This document shows, in pieces, positions 16,501 to 25,123 of a DNA stretch of 64,000 nucleotides. The notes under the pieces are model-generated. The model saw only the letters and a program-made list of their open reading frames with translations, had not been told where the DNA came from and ran no database searches. The translations under genes were made by a program, and so were the position numbers. This DNA is from Phenylobacterium haematophilum (GTDB lineage: Bacteria > Pseudomonadota > Alphaproteobacteria > Caulobacterales > Caulobacteraceae), in the NCBI RefSeq assembly GCF_014196295.1, contig NZ_JACIDK010000004.1, positions 186,001 through 250,000 of the forward strand, written 5' to 3'. How positions within the stretch are numbered: the stretch's first letter is position 1; each line of letters begins with the position of its first letter.

Positions 16501-17210
16501 GCTCGAACTTCAACGCTCCCTCGGCGATCGTCGACGCCGCCGCGCTCTATGTCTTCCGCAGCCTGGTCGACGACGACATCCCACTGAACGCCGGTTGCCT
16601 GGAGCCGCTGAAGATCCTGACCCGCGAAGGCTCGATGCTGGCCCCTCATTATCCGGCCGCGGTCGTCGCCGGCAATGTCGAGACCAGCCAACACGTCGTC
16701 GACGCGCTCTATGCGGCGCTGGGGGTCATGGCCAACGCCCAGGGCTCGATGAACAACTTCACCTTCGGCGACGAGACCCGCCAGTATTACGAGACCATCT
16801 GCGGCGGGGCAGGCGCCACCGCGCAGCAGGCCGGGACCAGCGCGGTGCACACCCACATGACCAATTCGCGCCTGACCGACCCGGAGATTCTCGAGCGCCG
16901 CTTCCCGGTCCGGGTCGAGGCCTTCGCCATCCGCCGCGGCTCGGCCGGCGCCGGCGCCCGGCCGGGCGGTGACGGCGCGCTCCGCCGCATCCGCTTCCTG
17001 GCCCCCATGGAGGCCGCCCTGCTCTCCACCCGCCGCGACCACCCGCCCCAGGGAATCGCCGGCGGCGGGGCCGCCTTGCCTGGCGTCCAGCGTTTGATCG
17101 GCGCCGACGGCGCGGTAAAGGAACTGCCGGGCTGTTTTTCACTTACAGTCGAGCCCGACGACGTCATCGAGATCGAGACCCCCGGGGGCGGGGGTTTCGG
17201 GGCCGCCTGA
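13557..17210 (+). CDS. 5-oxoprolinase (HyuA/HyuB fusion), carrying an internal palindromic repeat
   Basis: A 1217-residue fusion of hydantoinase A (WIDRGGTFTDV near the N terminus, GFDMGGTSTDV mid-domain) and hydantoinase B (NPYAGGTHLPDI, then GGAGATAQQAGTSAVHTHMTNSR) subunits, the layout of ATP-dependent 5-oxoprolinase that opens 5-oxoproline to glutamate. Between the two halves, residues about 600-638 are low-complexity (Ser/Gly/Pro) and are encoded by a palindromic element inserted in frame. ATG at 13557 has a poor ribosome binding site; TTG at 13587, preceded by AAAGG, would begin MDRLWSFWIDRGG and fits relatives better. Confidence 0.92.
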   Translation: MQIAPAKGYSLDRLWSFWIDRGGTFTDVIARADDGQEVSLKLLSASPAYADAAVEAMRRVLGAKAGEPFPAARVRAIKMGTTVATNALLERAGAKTLLVVTEGFADALVIGDQARPDLFALNIERPAPLYSSVVEAAERLAADGSVVAALDEAALMASLRQARAEGFTSAAVAFLHADLNPAHERRAGELARQAGFDFVALSHEVSPLPRFVPRAETTVADAYLTPILQAYVERVASAVQGAPLYFMTSAGGLVHAQAFRGRDAVVSGPAGGVVGVARTAQIAGAEQALGFDMGGTSTDVCRYAGLLERRDSAKVAGVKLRSPMLDVETVAAGGGSILAFDGLRARVGPQSAGADPGPAAYGRGGPATVTDANLVLGRLDPRFFPSIFGPNADAPLDIAAARAALQKLADAMGAESVEAAAEGFVAIAVEQMARATDRISTERGFDPRDHVLTAFGGAAGQVACEVAEALGPSQVICPRYGSVLSAWGIGQAQLASLRQVGLGAHLDVAGLERARTAAEQAQAAARAALAEQGAEAGEIRRVLRLRYDGADAELPVALGPLERVRAEFETAHKRMFGFIEANLPIIIASVEAEAVSEAANSSPAVGSGSPQRGETEGQPQNSPSVARSADSSPNGGAIEHTRMFFHGAWRDAPIIAADELTAAEGPALIVRADTQIALSPGWTAAPGPDGMVRLERAGRREVAALALDKPDPVTLELFNKRFMGVAEAMGAALERTAHSVNIKERLDFSCALFDLDGGLVANAPHMPVHLGSMGASVRAVRDRHPTLKPGDAFALNNPYAGGTHLPDITVVMPVFVADAARPAFYVAARGHHADVGGVQPGSMPPFSHTLEEEGVLLDALPIMSGGVFLEDAVRAALTAGRYPSRAPDRNLADLKAQIAACQAGAAAVSGMIETFGGDAVAAYMGFVQANAAASVRRAVGKLKDGVARVPMDGGGEIVVRTTVDAAAGEAVLDFRESAGQLGSNFNAPSAIVDAAALYVFRSLVDDDIPLNAGCLEPLKILTREGSMLAPHYPAAVVAGNVETSQHVVDALYAALGVMANAQGSMNNFTFGDETRQYYETICGGAGATAQQAGTSAVHTHMTNSRLTDPEILERRFPVRVEAFAIRRGSAGAGARPGGDGALRRIRFLAPMEAALLSTRRDHPPQGIAGGGAALPGVQRLIGADGAVKELPGCFSLTVEPDDVIEIETPGGGGFGAA
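15353..15471. repeat. Palindromic repeat element inside the oxoprolinase coding sequence
   Basis: A 119-bp segment with near-perfect terminal inverted repeats: CAATTCCTCCCCCGCTGTGG at the left end against the complement of CCCAACGGGGGAGCAATTG at the right. Internal GC-rich inverted stretches include GCCGCAACGCGGC. The composition is that of intergenic palindromic repeats of Caulobacter-like genomes, yet it is translated in frame without a stop between the HyuA and HyuB parts. Confidence 0.75.
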
Positions 17211-17231
17211 TCCAGTCTTCAACGAGGTTCC

Positions 17232-17831
17232 ATGCCAGCGCTACTCATCGCTCTCGCCCTTCTGGCCGTCGACCAGGCCGCCGAGCCGGCCGCCGCGGCT
17301 GCGCCCGCGACGCCCGACGGGGTCGCCGACTTGCCCTGGCCGGTGGGCGCGCCGCGCGACGACTACGGGCTGGTCTCCTGGTGCCACGGCGCGCTGAGCG
17401 GCTATCTCGACCTCCACGACCAGGTGATGCCCGAGGTGACACGCATCGAGAGCACCTATCGCCCGCCGGGCCGCTCGCTGGCGGAGGACCTGAAGGTCTA
17501 TGCCGACATGCAGAAGCAGAGCCGCAAGGACCTGAAGACCTTCGAGCGCGCCATCGAGACCGCCGAGAAGGCCAGCATCCGGCCGCTCGGCCCGATCGGC
17601 GCGGCGGCGATCAAGAAAGGCCAGGCGGTCTGGGCTGGCGCCCCGAACCTGACCAAGGCCCGCCTCGCCCAGGAATGGATGAGCTGGTCGCTGCCGGTGC
17701 GCTGCGGCCCCACCGCCGAACGCCTGGAAAAGAACGCCAAGCTGCTGGGCGCCGCTTTCGACCCGACCGCCGGGCTGGAAGCGGCCGCCGCGCCGGAGGC
17801 CCCGCCTCCGGCCGAAGCCCCCACCAGCTGA
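17232..17831 (+). CDS. Secreted hypothetical protein
   Basis: A 199-residue protein with an N-terminal signal sequence (ALLIALALLAVDQAAEPAAAA). The mature part holds two cysteines (SWCHGAL and VRCGP) likely to form a disulfide, and helical charged stretches (LAEDLKVYADMQKQSRKDL). The tail is Ala/Pro-rich. It begins 21 bases after the oxoprolinase stop, with GAGG before the ATG, so it may be co-transcribed. No named family is recognised. Confidence 0.75.
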   Translation: MPALLIALALLAVDQAAEPAAAAAPATPDGVADLPWPVGAPRDDYGLVSWCHGALSGYLDLHDQVMPEVTRIESTYRPPGRSLAEDLKVYADMQKQSRKDLKTFERAIETAEKASIRPLGPIGAAAIKKGQAVWAGAPNLTKARLAQEWMSWSLPVRCGPTAERLEKNAKLLGAAFDPTAGLEAAAAPEAPPPAEAPTS

Positions 17832-18061
17832 TCGGCGCGACTCCTCTGGGGACGTTTCGCCGCGGAGCTTGACTCCTCCACGGCGGAGCGCTCCCTCTGC
17901 GTATCGGCGTTATGCGCCGCGCCGCCCCTCCCCCGGGTGGATCCGAACCGTTTCAATCACGCCTAGGACAAAGTAGCGCCCCATAGCGTCTCGATAGTCT
18001 GGGCGCGGACCTTTATGGTTGACGTCCAGGCCCGGCGGGGGCGCCTCAAAGAGAGACCGGC

Positions 18062-18745
18062 TTGCCGACAGTCGCCTTTGTCAATCCGAAGGGAGGCGCG
18101 GGGAAGACCACCGCCGCGCTGCTGCTCGCCCTCGGCCTCGTCGAGCGCGGGCATCGCGTGGCGATGATCGATTCCGACCCCAACAAGCCGCTGGTGCACT
18201 GGGCCTCGCTGCCCGGTCGGCCGGACAAGGTCAGCATTCATCCCGCCCCGACCATGGAAGACATGCGCGACGCCCTGCGCGAGGCCCAGCGCAAACAGCC
18301 CGACTGGCTGATCCTCGACACCGAGGGGTCGATCCGCGGCGCCATGGCCTTCACGACCATGCGCCTGGACCTGGTGGTCACCCCGCTCGCGGCCTCGCAG
18401 CTCGAAGCGATCCAGGCGATCAAGGCCGCCGAGATGGTCACCCAATTCGGGCGCAGGGCCGGCCGCCCCCTGCCCCATCGCTGCCTGCTGACCCGCGTGC
18501 CGGCCGCCCTGCGCCCGCGCTCGCTGAAGGAGGTCGTGGCCCAGCTGCGAACCAGCGAGATCGAGATCCTGCCGACTCCGCTGATCGAAAAGGAAGCCTT
18601 CCGCACTCTGTTCGCGGTCGGCGGCGGCTTCGACCGGCTCGAAGCCAGCGGAGTCAGCGGCGTTCCCGCGGCCCGCGCCAACGCCGAGGCCTACCTCGTC
18701 TCGGTGCTCGATTTGCTGGCGAAACCTACCGAAGCGTCAAACTAA
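18062..18745 (+). CDS. Orphan ParA/MinD-family ATPase
   Basis: A 227-residue P-loop ATPase with the deviant Walker A K10-GGAGKTT, the MIDSDPNKPL loop (Asp37/Asp39) and a Walker B-like LILDTEG. The length and architecture match short VirC1/ParA-like proteins that position cargo on the nucleoid or membrane. No ParB partner or parS-like sites are adjacent, so it is unlikely to be the chromosomal parA. The start codon appears to be TTG at 18062 with AGAGAGA upstream. Confidence 0.85.
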   Translation: MPTVAFVNPKGGAGKTTAALLLALGLVERGHRVAMIDSDPNKPLVHWASLPGRPDKVSIHPAPTMEDMRDALREAQRKQPDWLILDTEGSIRGAMAFTTMRLDLVVTPLAASQLEAIQAIKAAEMVTQFGRRAGRPLPHRCLLTRVPAALRPRSLKEVVAQLRTSEIEILPTPLIEKEAFRTLFAVGGGFDRLEASGVSGVPAARANAEAYLVSVLDLLAKPTEASN

Positions 18746-19144
18746 TCCGCCTGGCGGAATCCTGAACGCTCGCCAGGATTCTCGGCGAACAGTGTCTACA
18801 CGCCTGAACTTGCAGCATACCGGGCCGTTGAAGCTGAATCTTCGCAGCTGTGGCGCGGAAGCGACATTTTCGGGCGCCAGAGCCAATTCGACGGACAGAT
18901 CAAAACTGCGCACTGATTTTTATGAGGAAATTCGTGCCAATTTCGAATCACCGGTACGATTTAGCGTTTACGTCGAAAATTCGAACGCCGTTTTTGCGAT
19001 AACGGCATTCGATTACGTCGATCTAGCGGCGTTATTCTATCCGTGACGGAAAAGAGACTTGCGTTTCCGGGGCTTCGCCGCTCTTTCATCCGCCACGTTA
19101 AGACGACAATTCGACGTATAACGTAGTTATATTAGGGGAAACGT
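18746..19144. other. 399-bp AT-richer intergenic region with a doubtful small frame
   Basis: The region between the ParA gene and the TonB receptor is clearly less GC-rich than its neighbours. It opens with an 8-bp inverted repeat, GAATCCTG/CAGGATTC (18757-18781), a possible weak terminator for the ParA gene. A GTG-started frame at 18792-19046 would encode 84 residues of unrecognised sequence; it lacks a clear ribosome binding site. The 3' part is the leader of the receptor gene. Confidence 0.4.
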
Positions 19145-22027
19145 ATGTTGCATTGTAGGTACCTCGCAGGAGCCTCCTCCCTCGCGCTCCTGGCGGTCCT
19201 CGGGCTCGCCGGCCCTGCCAGCGCGCAAGACGAAGCCACGGCGGTTGAAGAAGTCGTGGTCACCGGCTCGTTCATCGCCGGCACGCCTGAAAACGCCGCC
19301 CTCCCGGTCAACGTGATCGGCCAGGACGAAATGCAGAAGCAAGGCTCGCCCAGCACGGTCGACCTGCTGAAGTCGATCCCGGCGGTGTCCGGGGTTCTCG
19401 GCGAAGCCAACCAGTACGCCGCCGCCCAATCCACGGGCGTGGGCAACGTCAACCTGCGCGGCCTCGGCGCCGAGCGGACCCTGGTGCTGATGAACGGCCG
19501 CCGCATGGCGATCTCGCCCGGCGCGATCTATGTCGACACCAACATGATCCCGACGGCCGCCATCGGCCGCGTGGAAGTGCTGAAGGACGGCGCCGCCGCG
19601 ACCTACGGCTCCGACGCCGTCGCCGGCGTCGTGAACTTCATCACCCGCAAGAACTTCTCGGGCCTCGAAGTCGCGGGCAACTACTCGTACATCGACGGCA
19701 CCGACGGCGACTATACGGTCAGCGCCGCCTACGGCTGGCAAGGCGATAACGCCGACATCCTGCTGACCGCCGGTTACCGCAAGCGCACCCCGCTGCCGGT
19801 CACCGAGCGCGACTTCGCGATGCGTTCGCTCACCGACAACCCGCAAGGCGGTTGGTCGAGCTTCGGCAACCCCGGCCTCTACCTGACCAGCGCCAACGGC
19901 GGCGTGACTTACACCAACCCGCTGCTCGACCCGGCCTGCGCCACCATCTCGGGCCCGGCCACGTCGACCGGCTGCCAATTCCAGTTCATCGGCTTCAACA
20001 ACCTGATTGAAGAAGAAGAACACTGGCAGCTGTACGGCGAGATCAACTTCGACCTCACCGAGAAGACCAAGTTCCACGCCGAAGTTCTGTACGCGGCGCA
20101 CGACGTGCCCCAGGAACACTCCTCGCCGTCGTATCCGCCGAACAACTATCCGACCTCGGCGCTGACCGGCAAGATCCAGCCCAACGGCTTCTTCATCCCG
20201 GCGGCCAACCCGGGCCTGCAGGCGCTGCTCGGCCAGATGACCCCGGCCCAGGCCGCGGCTGCGGCCAACGGCCTGTTCACCACCGTGGCCTGGCGTCCGA
20301 TCGGCGTCGGCGGCAACGACCTGTTCGGCGGCGGCGCCAAGCACGACCGTCGCTACTTCGAGACCTACCGCCTGTCGGCCGGCCTGAAGGGCGAGTTCGA
20401 CTTCGGCGGCGGCATCGGCTGGGACGCGGCCGTCACCTACATGGACTCCAACTCCGACGTGGCGACGTCCGACATCCTGGTCGGCAAGCTGCAGCGCGCG
20501 ATGATGGGCTTCGGCGGCGCCAACTGCCAGGGCACGACCCCGGGCGCCAACGGCTGTCTGTGGTTCAACCCGTTCTCGACCGGCGTCGAAGGCAACGTGA
20601 TCGACGGCCGCACCAACCCGGGCTACGTCGCCTCCACGGCCAACAGCCGCGAAGTGCTCGACTACATCTTCGGTGAGTACGGCTACAAGCAGCGCTCGCG
20701 CATGTTCACCGCCGACCTGGTGTTCAACGGCGAAGTGGGCAGCGTCGACTTCGGCGCCGGCCCGCTGGCCTGGGCCGCGGGTGCGCAGTACCGCTGGAGC
20801 GGCGTGGAGCGTCAGAACAACGACGACACCAACATCGCCGTCAGCCCCTGCGCCGACTCGTCGGTGAACCCGGGCGCGACCTGCGTGGCTCAAAACGGTC
20901 CGTTCAGCTTCTTCGGCGCCCTGGCCGACTACGACCTCGACTACTCGGTCGGCGCGGCCTTCGTCGAAGCCCAGATGCCGTTCACCGACAGCCTGACCGG
21001 CACCCTGGCGATCCGCTACGAGGACTACGGCGGCAACATCGGCGCGACCACCAACCCGAAGGTCGCTCTGAAGTGGCAGGCCACCGACTGGCTGGCGTTC
21101 CGCGTCTCGGCCGGCTCGACCTTCCGCGCCCCGCCGCAAACCCAGATCGCTCCGACCGCGACGACCAACCTGTCGTACACCACCGCGGCCGGCGGCTATC
21201 GCGCCTATGACCTGTGGGGCAACCCGAACCTGGAGCCGGAAAAGGCCAAGACGCTGAACCTCGGCGCCCTGTTCGACTTCGGCGACTTCCGCGCTTCGGT
21301 CGACTACTGGTCCTTCGACTTCGAGGGTCCGATCCGGTCGGAAAGCGGCTCGCAGATCGTCAATGCGATCTTCCCGAACGGCTCGGCGGGCGCGAACAAC
21401 TGCGGCAACCCGGCCTACGCCGCGCTGCAGAACCGCATTTCGTTCACCGGCGCCTGCTCGGCCGCGAACATCAACCGGGTCCGCCACTACTTCGTGAACG
21501 GTCCGGACGTGAAGACCAGCGGTATCGACCTGTCGGCCAACTACACGGCCCGCGATGTCTTCGGCGGCGACATGAACTTCGGCGCCGACGTCACCTACGT
21601 CATCGAATACGTGGTCGCTCAGAACACGATCGAGGGCATCGTCACCGCCAAGGAAACCGACTACGTCGGCACCATGGACTACCTCGGCTACGGCTCGCAG
21701 CCGCAGTGGAAGGGCAGCGCCTTCGCCGAATACAACCGCGGCGACCACAACCTGCGCTGGACCGTCCGCTACGTTGACAACATGGTCGACACCCGTGGCG
21801 GCTCCTCGACCTTCGCGACCAACCAGAACGGCCGCAAGATCGACGCTTTCATCACGCATGACCTGGCCTATCGCGTGTTCCTGCCTTGGGACACGACCCT
21901 GACGGCCTCGGTCATCAACGTGCTGGACGAAGATCCCCCGTTCGCCCGTCTTGACCTCAGCTACGACCCGTTCACGGCGAACCCGCTGGGCCGGTACTAC
22001 AAGCTGGGCGTCACCAAGAAGTTCTAG
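19145..22027 (+). CDS. TonB-dependent outer-membrane receptor
   Basis: A 960-residue receptor with signal peptide (residues 1-27, ending GPASA), TonB-box region EEVVVTGSFI, plug domain (NLRGLGAERTLVLMNGRRM and EVLKDGAAATYGSDAVAGVVNF) and a long beta-barrel ending in KLGVTKKF with a C-terminal aromatic. It imports a bulky substrate across the outer membrane using TonB energy. The substrate is not evident and no catabolic genes flank it. ATG at 19145 follows AGGGGA. A strong terminator follows the stop. Confidence 0.95.
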   Translation: MLHCRYLAGASSLALLAVLGLAGPASAQDEATAVEEVVVTGSFIAGTPENAALPVNVIGQDEMQKQGSPSTVDLLKSIPAVSGVLGEANQYAAAQSTGVGNVNLRGLGAERTLVLMNGRRMAISPGAIYVDTNMIPTAAIGRVEVLKDGAAATYGSDAVAGVVNFITRKNFSGLEVAGNYSYIDGTDGDYTVSAAYGWQGDNADILLTAGYRKRTPLPVTERDFAMRSLTDNPQGGWSSFGNPGLYLTSANGGVTYTNPLLDPACATISGPATSTGCQFQFIGFNNLIEEEEHWQLYGEINFDLTEKTKFHAEVLYAAHDVPQEHSSPSYPPNNYPTSALTGKIQPNGFFIPAANPGLQALLGQMTPAQAAAAANGLFTTVAWRPIGVGGNDLFGGGAKHDRRYFETYRLSAGLKGEFDFGGGIGWDAAVTYMDSNSDVATSDILVGKLQRAMMGFGGANCQGTTPGANGCLWFNPFSTGVEGNVIDGRTNPGYVASTANSREVLDYIFGEYGYKQRSRMFTADLVFNGEVGSVDFGAGPLAWAAGAQYRWSGVERQNNDDTNIAVSPCADSSVNPGATCVAQNGPFSFFGALADYDLDYSVGAAFVEAQMPFTDSLTGTLAIRYEDYGGNIGATTNPKVALKWQATDWLAFRVSAGSTFRAPPQTQIAPTATTNLSYTTAAGGYRAYDLWGNPNLEPEKAKTLNLGALFDFGDFRASVDYWSFDFEGPIRSESGSQIVNAIFPNGSAGANNCGNPAYAALQNRISFTGACSAANINRVRHYFVNGPDVKTSGIDLSANYTARDVFGGDMNFGADVTYVIEYVVAQNTIEGIVTAKETDYVGTMDYLGYGSQPQWKGSAFAEYNRGDHNLRWTVRYVDNMVDTRGGSSTFATNQNGRKIDAFITHDLAYRVFLPWDTTLTASVINVLDEDPPFARLDLSYDPFTANPLGRYYKLGVTKKF

Positions 22028-22055
22028 AGGTCTTCCCCCTCGAGAACGCTGACTG

Positions 22056-22088
22056 GGGCGGCTCCTAAGGGAGCCGCCCTATTTTTTT
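22056..22088 (+). terminator. Rho-independent terminator of the TonB receptor gene
   Basis: A perfect 10-bp stem, GGGCGGCTCC/GGAGCCGCCC (22056-22065 and 22070-22079), with a 4-base loop, followed by a run of seven T residues. It also lies 3' of the converging LysR gene. Confidence 0.9.
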
Positions 22089-22093
22089 GGCCG

Positions 22094-23023
22094 TCAGACC
22101 GGCAGGCCCTCGGCCACCCGCCGCGCGTAGCAGGCGTCCCAGAACGGTTCGCCTCCGAATTTCTCCAGCATCAGTTCGGTGAGCGCGCGCACCTTGCCCG
22201 ACATGTGCGCGGCCGGCGGCGGGCGAACGACGTAGAGACCCAGAGGCGGGGCCGGGAAGTCGAGCAGCAGCGGAACCACCTCGCCCTTGTCGATCGAAGG
22301 TCCGACCAAGAAGGTCGGCAGCATCGCCACCCCCAGGCCCGCGACCGCCGCGGTCAGGATCGCCGGCCCGTTATCGGCCTTGAAGCGTCCTTCCGGACGG
22401 ACGGTGATCGTGCGTTTGCCGTCCTGAAAGCGCCAGACCTCCGAACCGCTCATTACCGCCGGCAGACCGTCGAGGTCTTCAGGCCGCTCAGGCACGCCGT
22501 GCGCCTCCAGAAAGGCCGGGCTGGCGATAGCCGCAGCGCGGATCGGCGCGATCTTGCGCGCCACCAGGCTGGAATCCTCCAGCACCCCGATCCTCACCGC
22601 CGCGTCGTAGCGCTCGCCGATGAGGTCGACGAAACGGTCGCTGTAGGAAACCTCGACGTGCAGCTTGGGATGGCGCACCGCCAGCTCCGCCAGCACCGCC
22701 GACAGGTGGGTCATGCCGAACGACAGCGGCGCGGAGATCCGCAAGCTGCCGACAATCTCCTCGCCGCGCTGGGCCAAGTCGTCGCGCGCGGCCTCCAGCT
22801 CGGCCAGCACCCGGTCGGCGCGCTCCTTGAACTCGATCCCGGCCTCGGTGACCGAGACCCCGCGCGTCGTACGGCTGAGCAGCTGGGTTCCCAGTTCCGC
22901 CTCCAGCCTCGCCACGCGGCGGCTGATCATCGACTTCGACAGCCCCAGCCGCTGGCCCGCGCGCCCGAAGCTCTGGGCCTCCGCCACTTCCGCAAAGGCC
23001 TGGATATCCTCGAGGTCGAGCAT
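22094..23023 (-). CDS. LysR-family regulator (likely of the adjacent azoreductase)
   Basis: About 309 residues with a LysR HTH (FAEVAEAQSFGRAGQRLGLS then SMISRRVARLEAELG) and a type-2 periplasmic-binding-like effector domain. The frame opens at 23047, but MLDLEDIQAF at 23023 is the typical N terminus. It is divergent from the azoreductase gene with a spacer of about 110 bases, the classic LysR/target arrangement, so it probably regulates azoR in response to quinone or electrophile stress (inference). Confidence 0.9.
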   Translation of the reverse strand: MLDLEDIQAFAEVAEAQSFGRAGQRLGLSKSMISRRVARLEAELGTQLLSRTTRGVSVTEAGIEFKERADRVLAELEAARDDLAQRGEEIVGSLRISAPLSFGMTHLSAVLAELAVRHPKLHVEVSYSDRFVDLIGERYDAAVRIGVLEDSSLVARKIAPIRAAAIASPAFLEAHGVPERPEDLDGLPAVMSGSEVWRFQDGKRTITVRPEGRFKADNGPAILTAAVAGLGVAMLPTFLVGPSIDKGEVVPLLLDFPAPPLGLYVVRPPPAAHMSGKVRALTELMLEKFGGEPFWDACYARRVAEGLPV

Positions 23024-23134
23024 CTGGCGTTCCCATCCATGCAACAATCTGGTGCGGAATATCGGGCTACTGTTGCGCCTTTCAAGACCTCACCTCTGTC
23101 GGCGTCGAATTCACTCAACGCCTTGGAGGGCGCC

Positions 23135-23740
23135 TTGACCCACATTCTCGTTCTCAACAGCAGCGTCAGCGGCGAGGCCTCGATCTCGCGCCTGCTGGTC
23201 GCCGACGCCGTCGCCGAGCTGACCGCCCGCGATCCCCACGCCCAGATCGTCTTCCGCGACCTCGCCGCCGATCCCATCCCGCACCTGCTGCCGTCCACCG
23301 TCGCCGGCGTCCGCGCCCAGCCGTCGAGCCCGGCCGAGCTAGAGGCCCGCGCCCTCTCCGACAAGCTGATCGCCGAACTGCGCGCGGCCGACGTCATCGT
23401 CATCGGCGCGCCGATGTACAATTTCAGCGTACCCACGACCCTGCGCTCCTGGTTCGACCACGTGCTGCGCGCCGGCGAAACCTTCCGCTATTCCGAAGCT
23501 GGTCCCGAAGGCCTGCTGACCGGCAAGAAGGTGATCGTCGTCGAGAGCCGCGGCGGTCTCTACAGCGAAGGCCCGGCCCAGGCGCTGGACTTCCAAGAGC
23601 CCTACCTGCGCCAGTTGCTCGGCTTTGTCGGCCTGACCGACGTGACCTTCATCCGCGCCGAGAAGATCGGCTACGGCCCTGATGCTCGCGACCAGGCCGT
23701 GGCCGACAGCCGCGCGGAACTGGCCAAGCTCACGGCCTGA
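23135..23740 (+). CDS. azoR: FMN-dependent NADH azoreductase
   Basis: A 201-residue flavodoxin-fold protein: FMN phosphate-binding loop LNSSVSGEASIS near the N terminus, GAPMYNFSVPTTLRSWFD and the VESRGGLYSEGPA loop. It reduces quinones and azo compounds with NADH and likely protects against quinone stress. Initiation is at TTG 23135, with GGAGG 7 bases upstream; no ATG fits the family N terminus. It is divergent from its probable LysR regulator. Confidence 0.9.
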   Translation: MTHILVLNSSVSGEASISRLLVADAVAELTARDPHAQIVFRDLAADPIPHLLPSTVAGVRAQPSSPAELEARALSDKLIAELRAADVIVIGAPMYNFSVPTTLRSWFDHVLRAGETFRYSEAGPEGLLTGKKVIVVESRGGLYSEGPAQALDFQEPYLRQLLGFVGLTDVTFIRAEKIGYGPDARDQAVADSRAELAKLTA

Positions 23741-23767
23741 CAAGATCGGCGCCTCGCGCCGAGACTG

Positions 23768-23809
23768 GAGGGGGACCGCCCGCATCGGCCCAGACAGGCG
23801 GTCCCCCTC
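23768..23809. terminator. Bidirectional hairpin between azoR and a GNAT gene
   Basis: A perfect 13-bp inverted repeat, GAGGGGGACCGCC (23768-23780) and GGCGGTCCCCCTC (23797-23809), with a 16-base loop, placed exactly between two converging genes. There is no T-tract on the plus strand. Confidence 0.6.
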
Positions 23810-23811
23810 GG

Positions 23812-24312
23812 TCACACTTCCCGACGCATGAACACGCGCGCAGTCTCATCGAGTCCGCGCGCTTCGTGTTCGGCCCGGATCTGAACCATGCCCGGCGTCA
23901 GATCCTCGACTACGCGAAAGCCCAGCCGTGCATAGTACGGCGCATTGAACGGCACGTCCCTGAAGGTCGACAGCGTCAGCGCCGGCCAGCCGCGCCGCCG
24001 CGCCACGTCCGCCACGGCGTCCAGAAGCGCCGCCCCGATCCCACGCCGCGCATGGCTGGGCAGCACGTCGATCTGCTCGACATAGGCGCAGCCGTCCTCG
24101 GGGCGGAACATCACGAAGGCGACCGCCGCGCCCTCATCCTCGGCGACCAACAGCCCGCCGGCCGCGATCCGTGCGGCGAGGATCGCGGCGTCGGTCGGTT
24201 CATCGTGCGCCAGCCAGGCCCGGTCAGTTCCGAGAAACCGGCTCGCTGAAAGCCGTTCGGTCTCACGCACGCGGTCGATCTCGTCGGCGCGGGCGGGGCG
24301 GATATGGATCAT
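23812..24312 (-). CDS. GNAT-family N-acetyltransferase
   Basis: A 166-residue GNAT protein with the acetyl-CoA motif LPSHARRGIGAALLDAVADVA and downstream PYYARLGFRVV. The N-terminal segment IHIRPARADEIDRV is typical of the family. Substrate unknown. It converges on azoR and is divergent from the DsbA-like gene. Confidence 0.87.
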   Translation of the reverse strand: MIHIRPARADEIDRVRETERLSASRFLGTDRAWLAHDEPTDAAILAARIAAGGLLVAEDEGAAVAFVMFRPEDGCAYVEQIDVLPSHARRGIGAALLDAVADVARRRGWPALTLSTFRDVPFNAPYYARLGFRVVEDLTPGMVQIRAEHEARGLDETARVFMRREV

Positions 24313-24469
24313 CTGGAAACCCGGTCAGGAGGGATCGCCGCGCCGGCCCGGCGCGGGTGAGGACTGGTTCGCGATGGGCGCGGCGTCAGGCCTTCAAGGA
24401 TCGTGGTCTCCAAGCGGCTCGCCCAGGCGGCCCCTGCGCATTACATAGATGCGACGAGAGGATGCCGCC

Positions 24470-25123
24470 ATGCAGACGCCCCGCCTGATCTACTTCGCCG
24501 ACCCGATGTGCTCGTGGTGCTACGGCTTCTCGCCGGTGATCACCCAGATCCGCCGCACCTTCGGCCGCGCCCTGCCGATCCAGCTCGTGATGGGCGGCCT
24601 TCGCCCTGGCAACGACAAGCCGACCACCGAACAGGCGAAAACCGAACTGAAAATTCACTGGGAGCACGTGCACGAGGCCACCGGCCTGCCGTTCGTCGAC
24701 GCCGTTCTCGACCGCCCGGGCTTCCTCTACGACACTGATCCGGCCGCCCGCGCCGTCGTCCGCGTCCGGCGCGAAGACGGTGAGAAGGCGGTGCAGTTCC
24801 TGGCCCGCCTGCATCACGCCTTCTACGCCGAGGGCCTCGACGTCACCAAGGCGGAGGTGCTGGCCGACCTCGCGGCCGAGTTCGGCGTCGATCGCGACGC
24901 CTTCCTCACCGATTTCGAGACCGACGACCTCAAGCACGAGACGTGGAACGACTACGCCACCGCCCAGCGCGCCGGGGTGACAGGCTTCCCGACCCTGGTC
25001 GGCGGGCCGAACGAGGAAGGCCACTACGGCATCGTCAACCGCGGCTACCAGCCGGCGCCCGCGGTGCTGTCGGTTCTGCACCAGTGGCTGGGCACGGAGC
25101 CGGACGCCGCTACTCCAGCGTAA
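24470..25123 (+). CDS. DsbA-family (FrnE-like) thioredoxin-fold protein
   Basis: About 217 residues with the active-site C14-S-W-C17 (FADPMCSWCYGF) and the cis-proline region GVTGFPTLVGG, as in DsbA/FrnE-type oxidoreductases. There is no signal peptide, so a cytoplasmic disulfide oxidoreductase or isomerase is likely. An ATG at 24449 is also in frame, but 24470 has a GAGAGGA ribosome binding site. Confidence 0.87.
   Translation: MQTPRLIYFADPMCSWCYGFSPVITQIRRTFGRALPIQLVMGGLRPGNDKPTTEQAKTELKIHWEHVHEATGLPFVDAVLDRPGFLYDTDPAARAVVRVRREDGEKAVQFLARLHHAFYAEGLDVTKAEVLADLAAEFGVDRDAFLTDFETDDLKHETWNDYATAQRAGVTGFPTLVGGPNEEGHYGIVNRGYQPAPAVLSVLHQWLGTEPDAATPA

Noticed and set aside
14178..17042. 954-codon open frame antisense to the oxoprolinase gene
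   Set aside because: Its translation is Gly/Ala/Arg/Val low-complexity typical of the antisense of high-GC coding sequence; the plus strand encodes a complete recognised enzyme.
17832..18061. tRNA-like GGATCCGAACC segment near 17940
   Set aside because: No acceptor stem or anticodon arm can be built around it on either strand.
18792..19046. 84-codon GTG frame before the TonB receptor
   Set aside because: Lies in AT-richer leader DNA with no ribosome binding site or family resemblance; noted within the intergenic entry only.
19127..21859. 910-codon open frame antisense to the TonB receptor gene
   Set aside because: Antisense shadow; the sense frame has signal peptide, plug and barrel motifs, while the antisense product is Gly/Val/Arg-biased with no domain.
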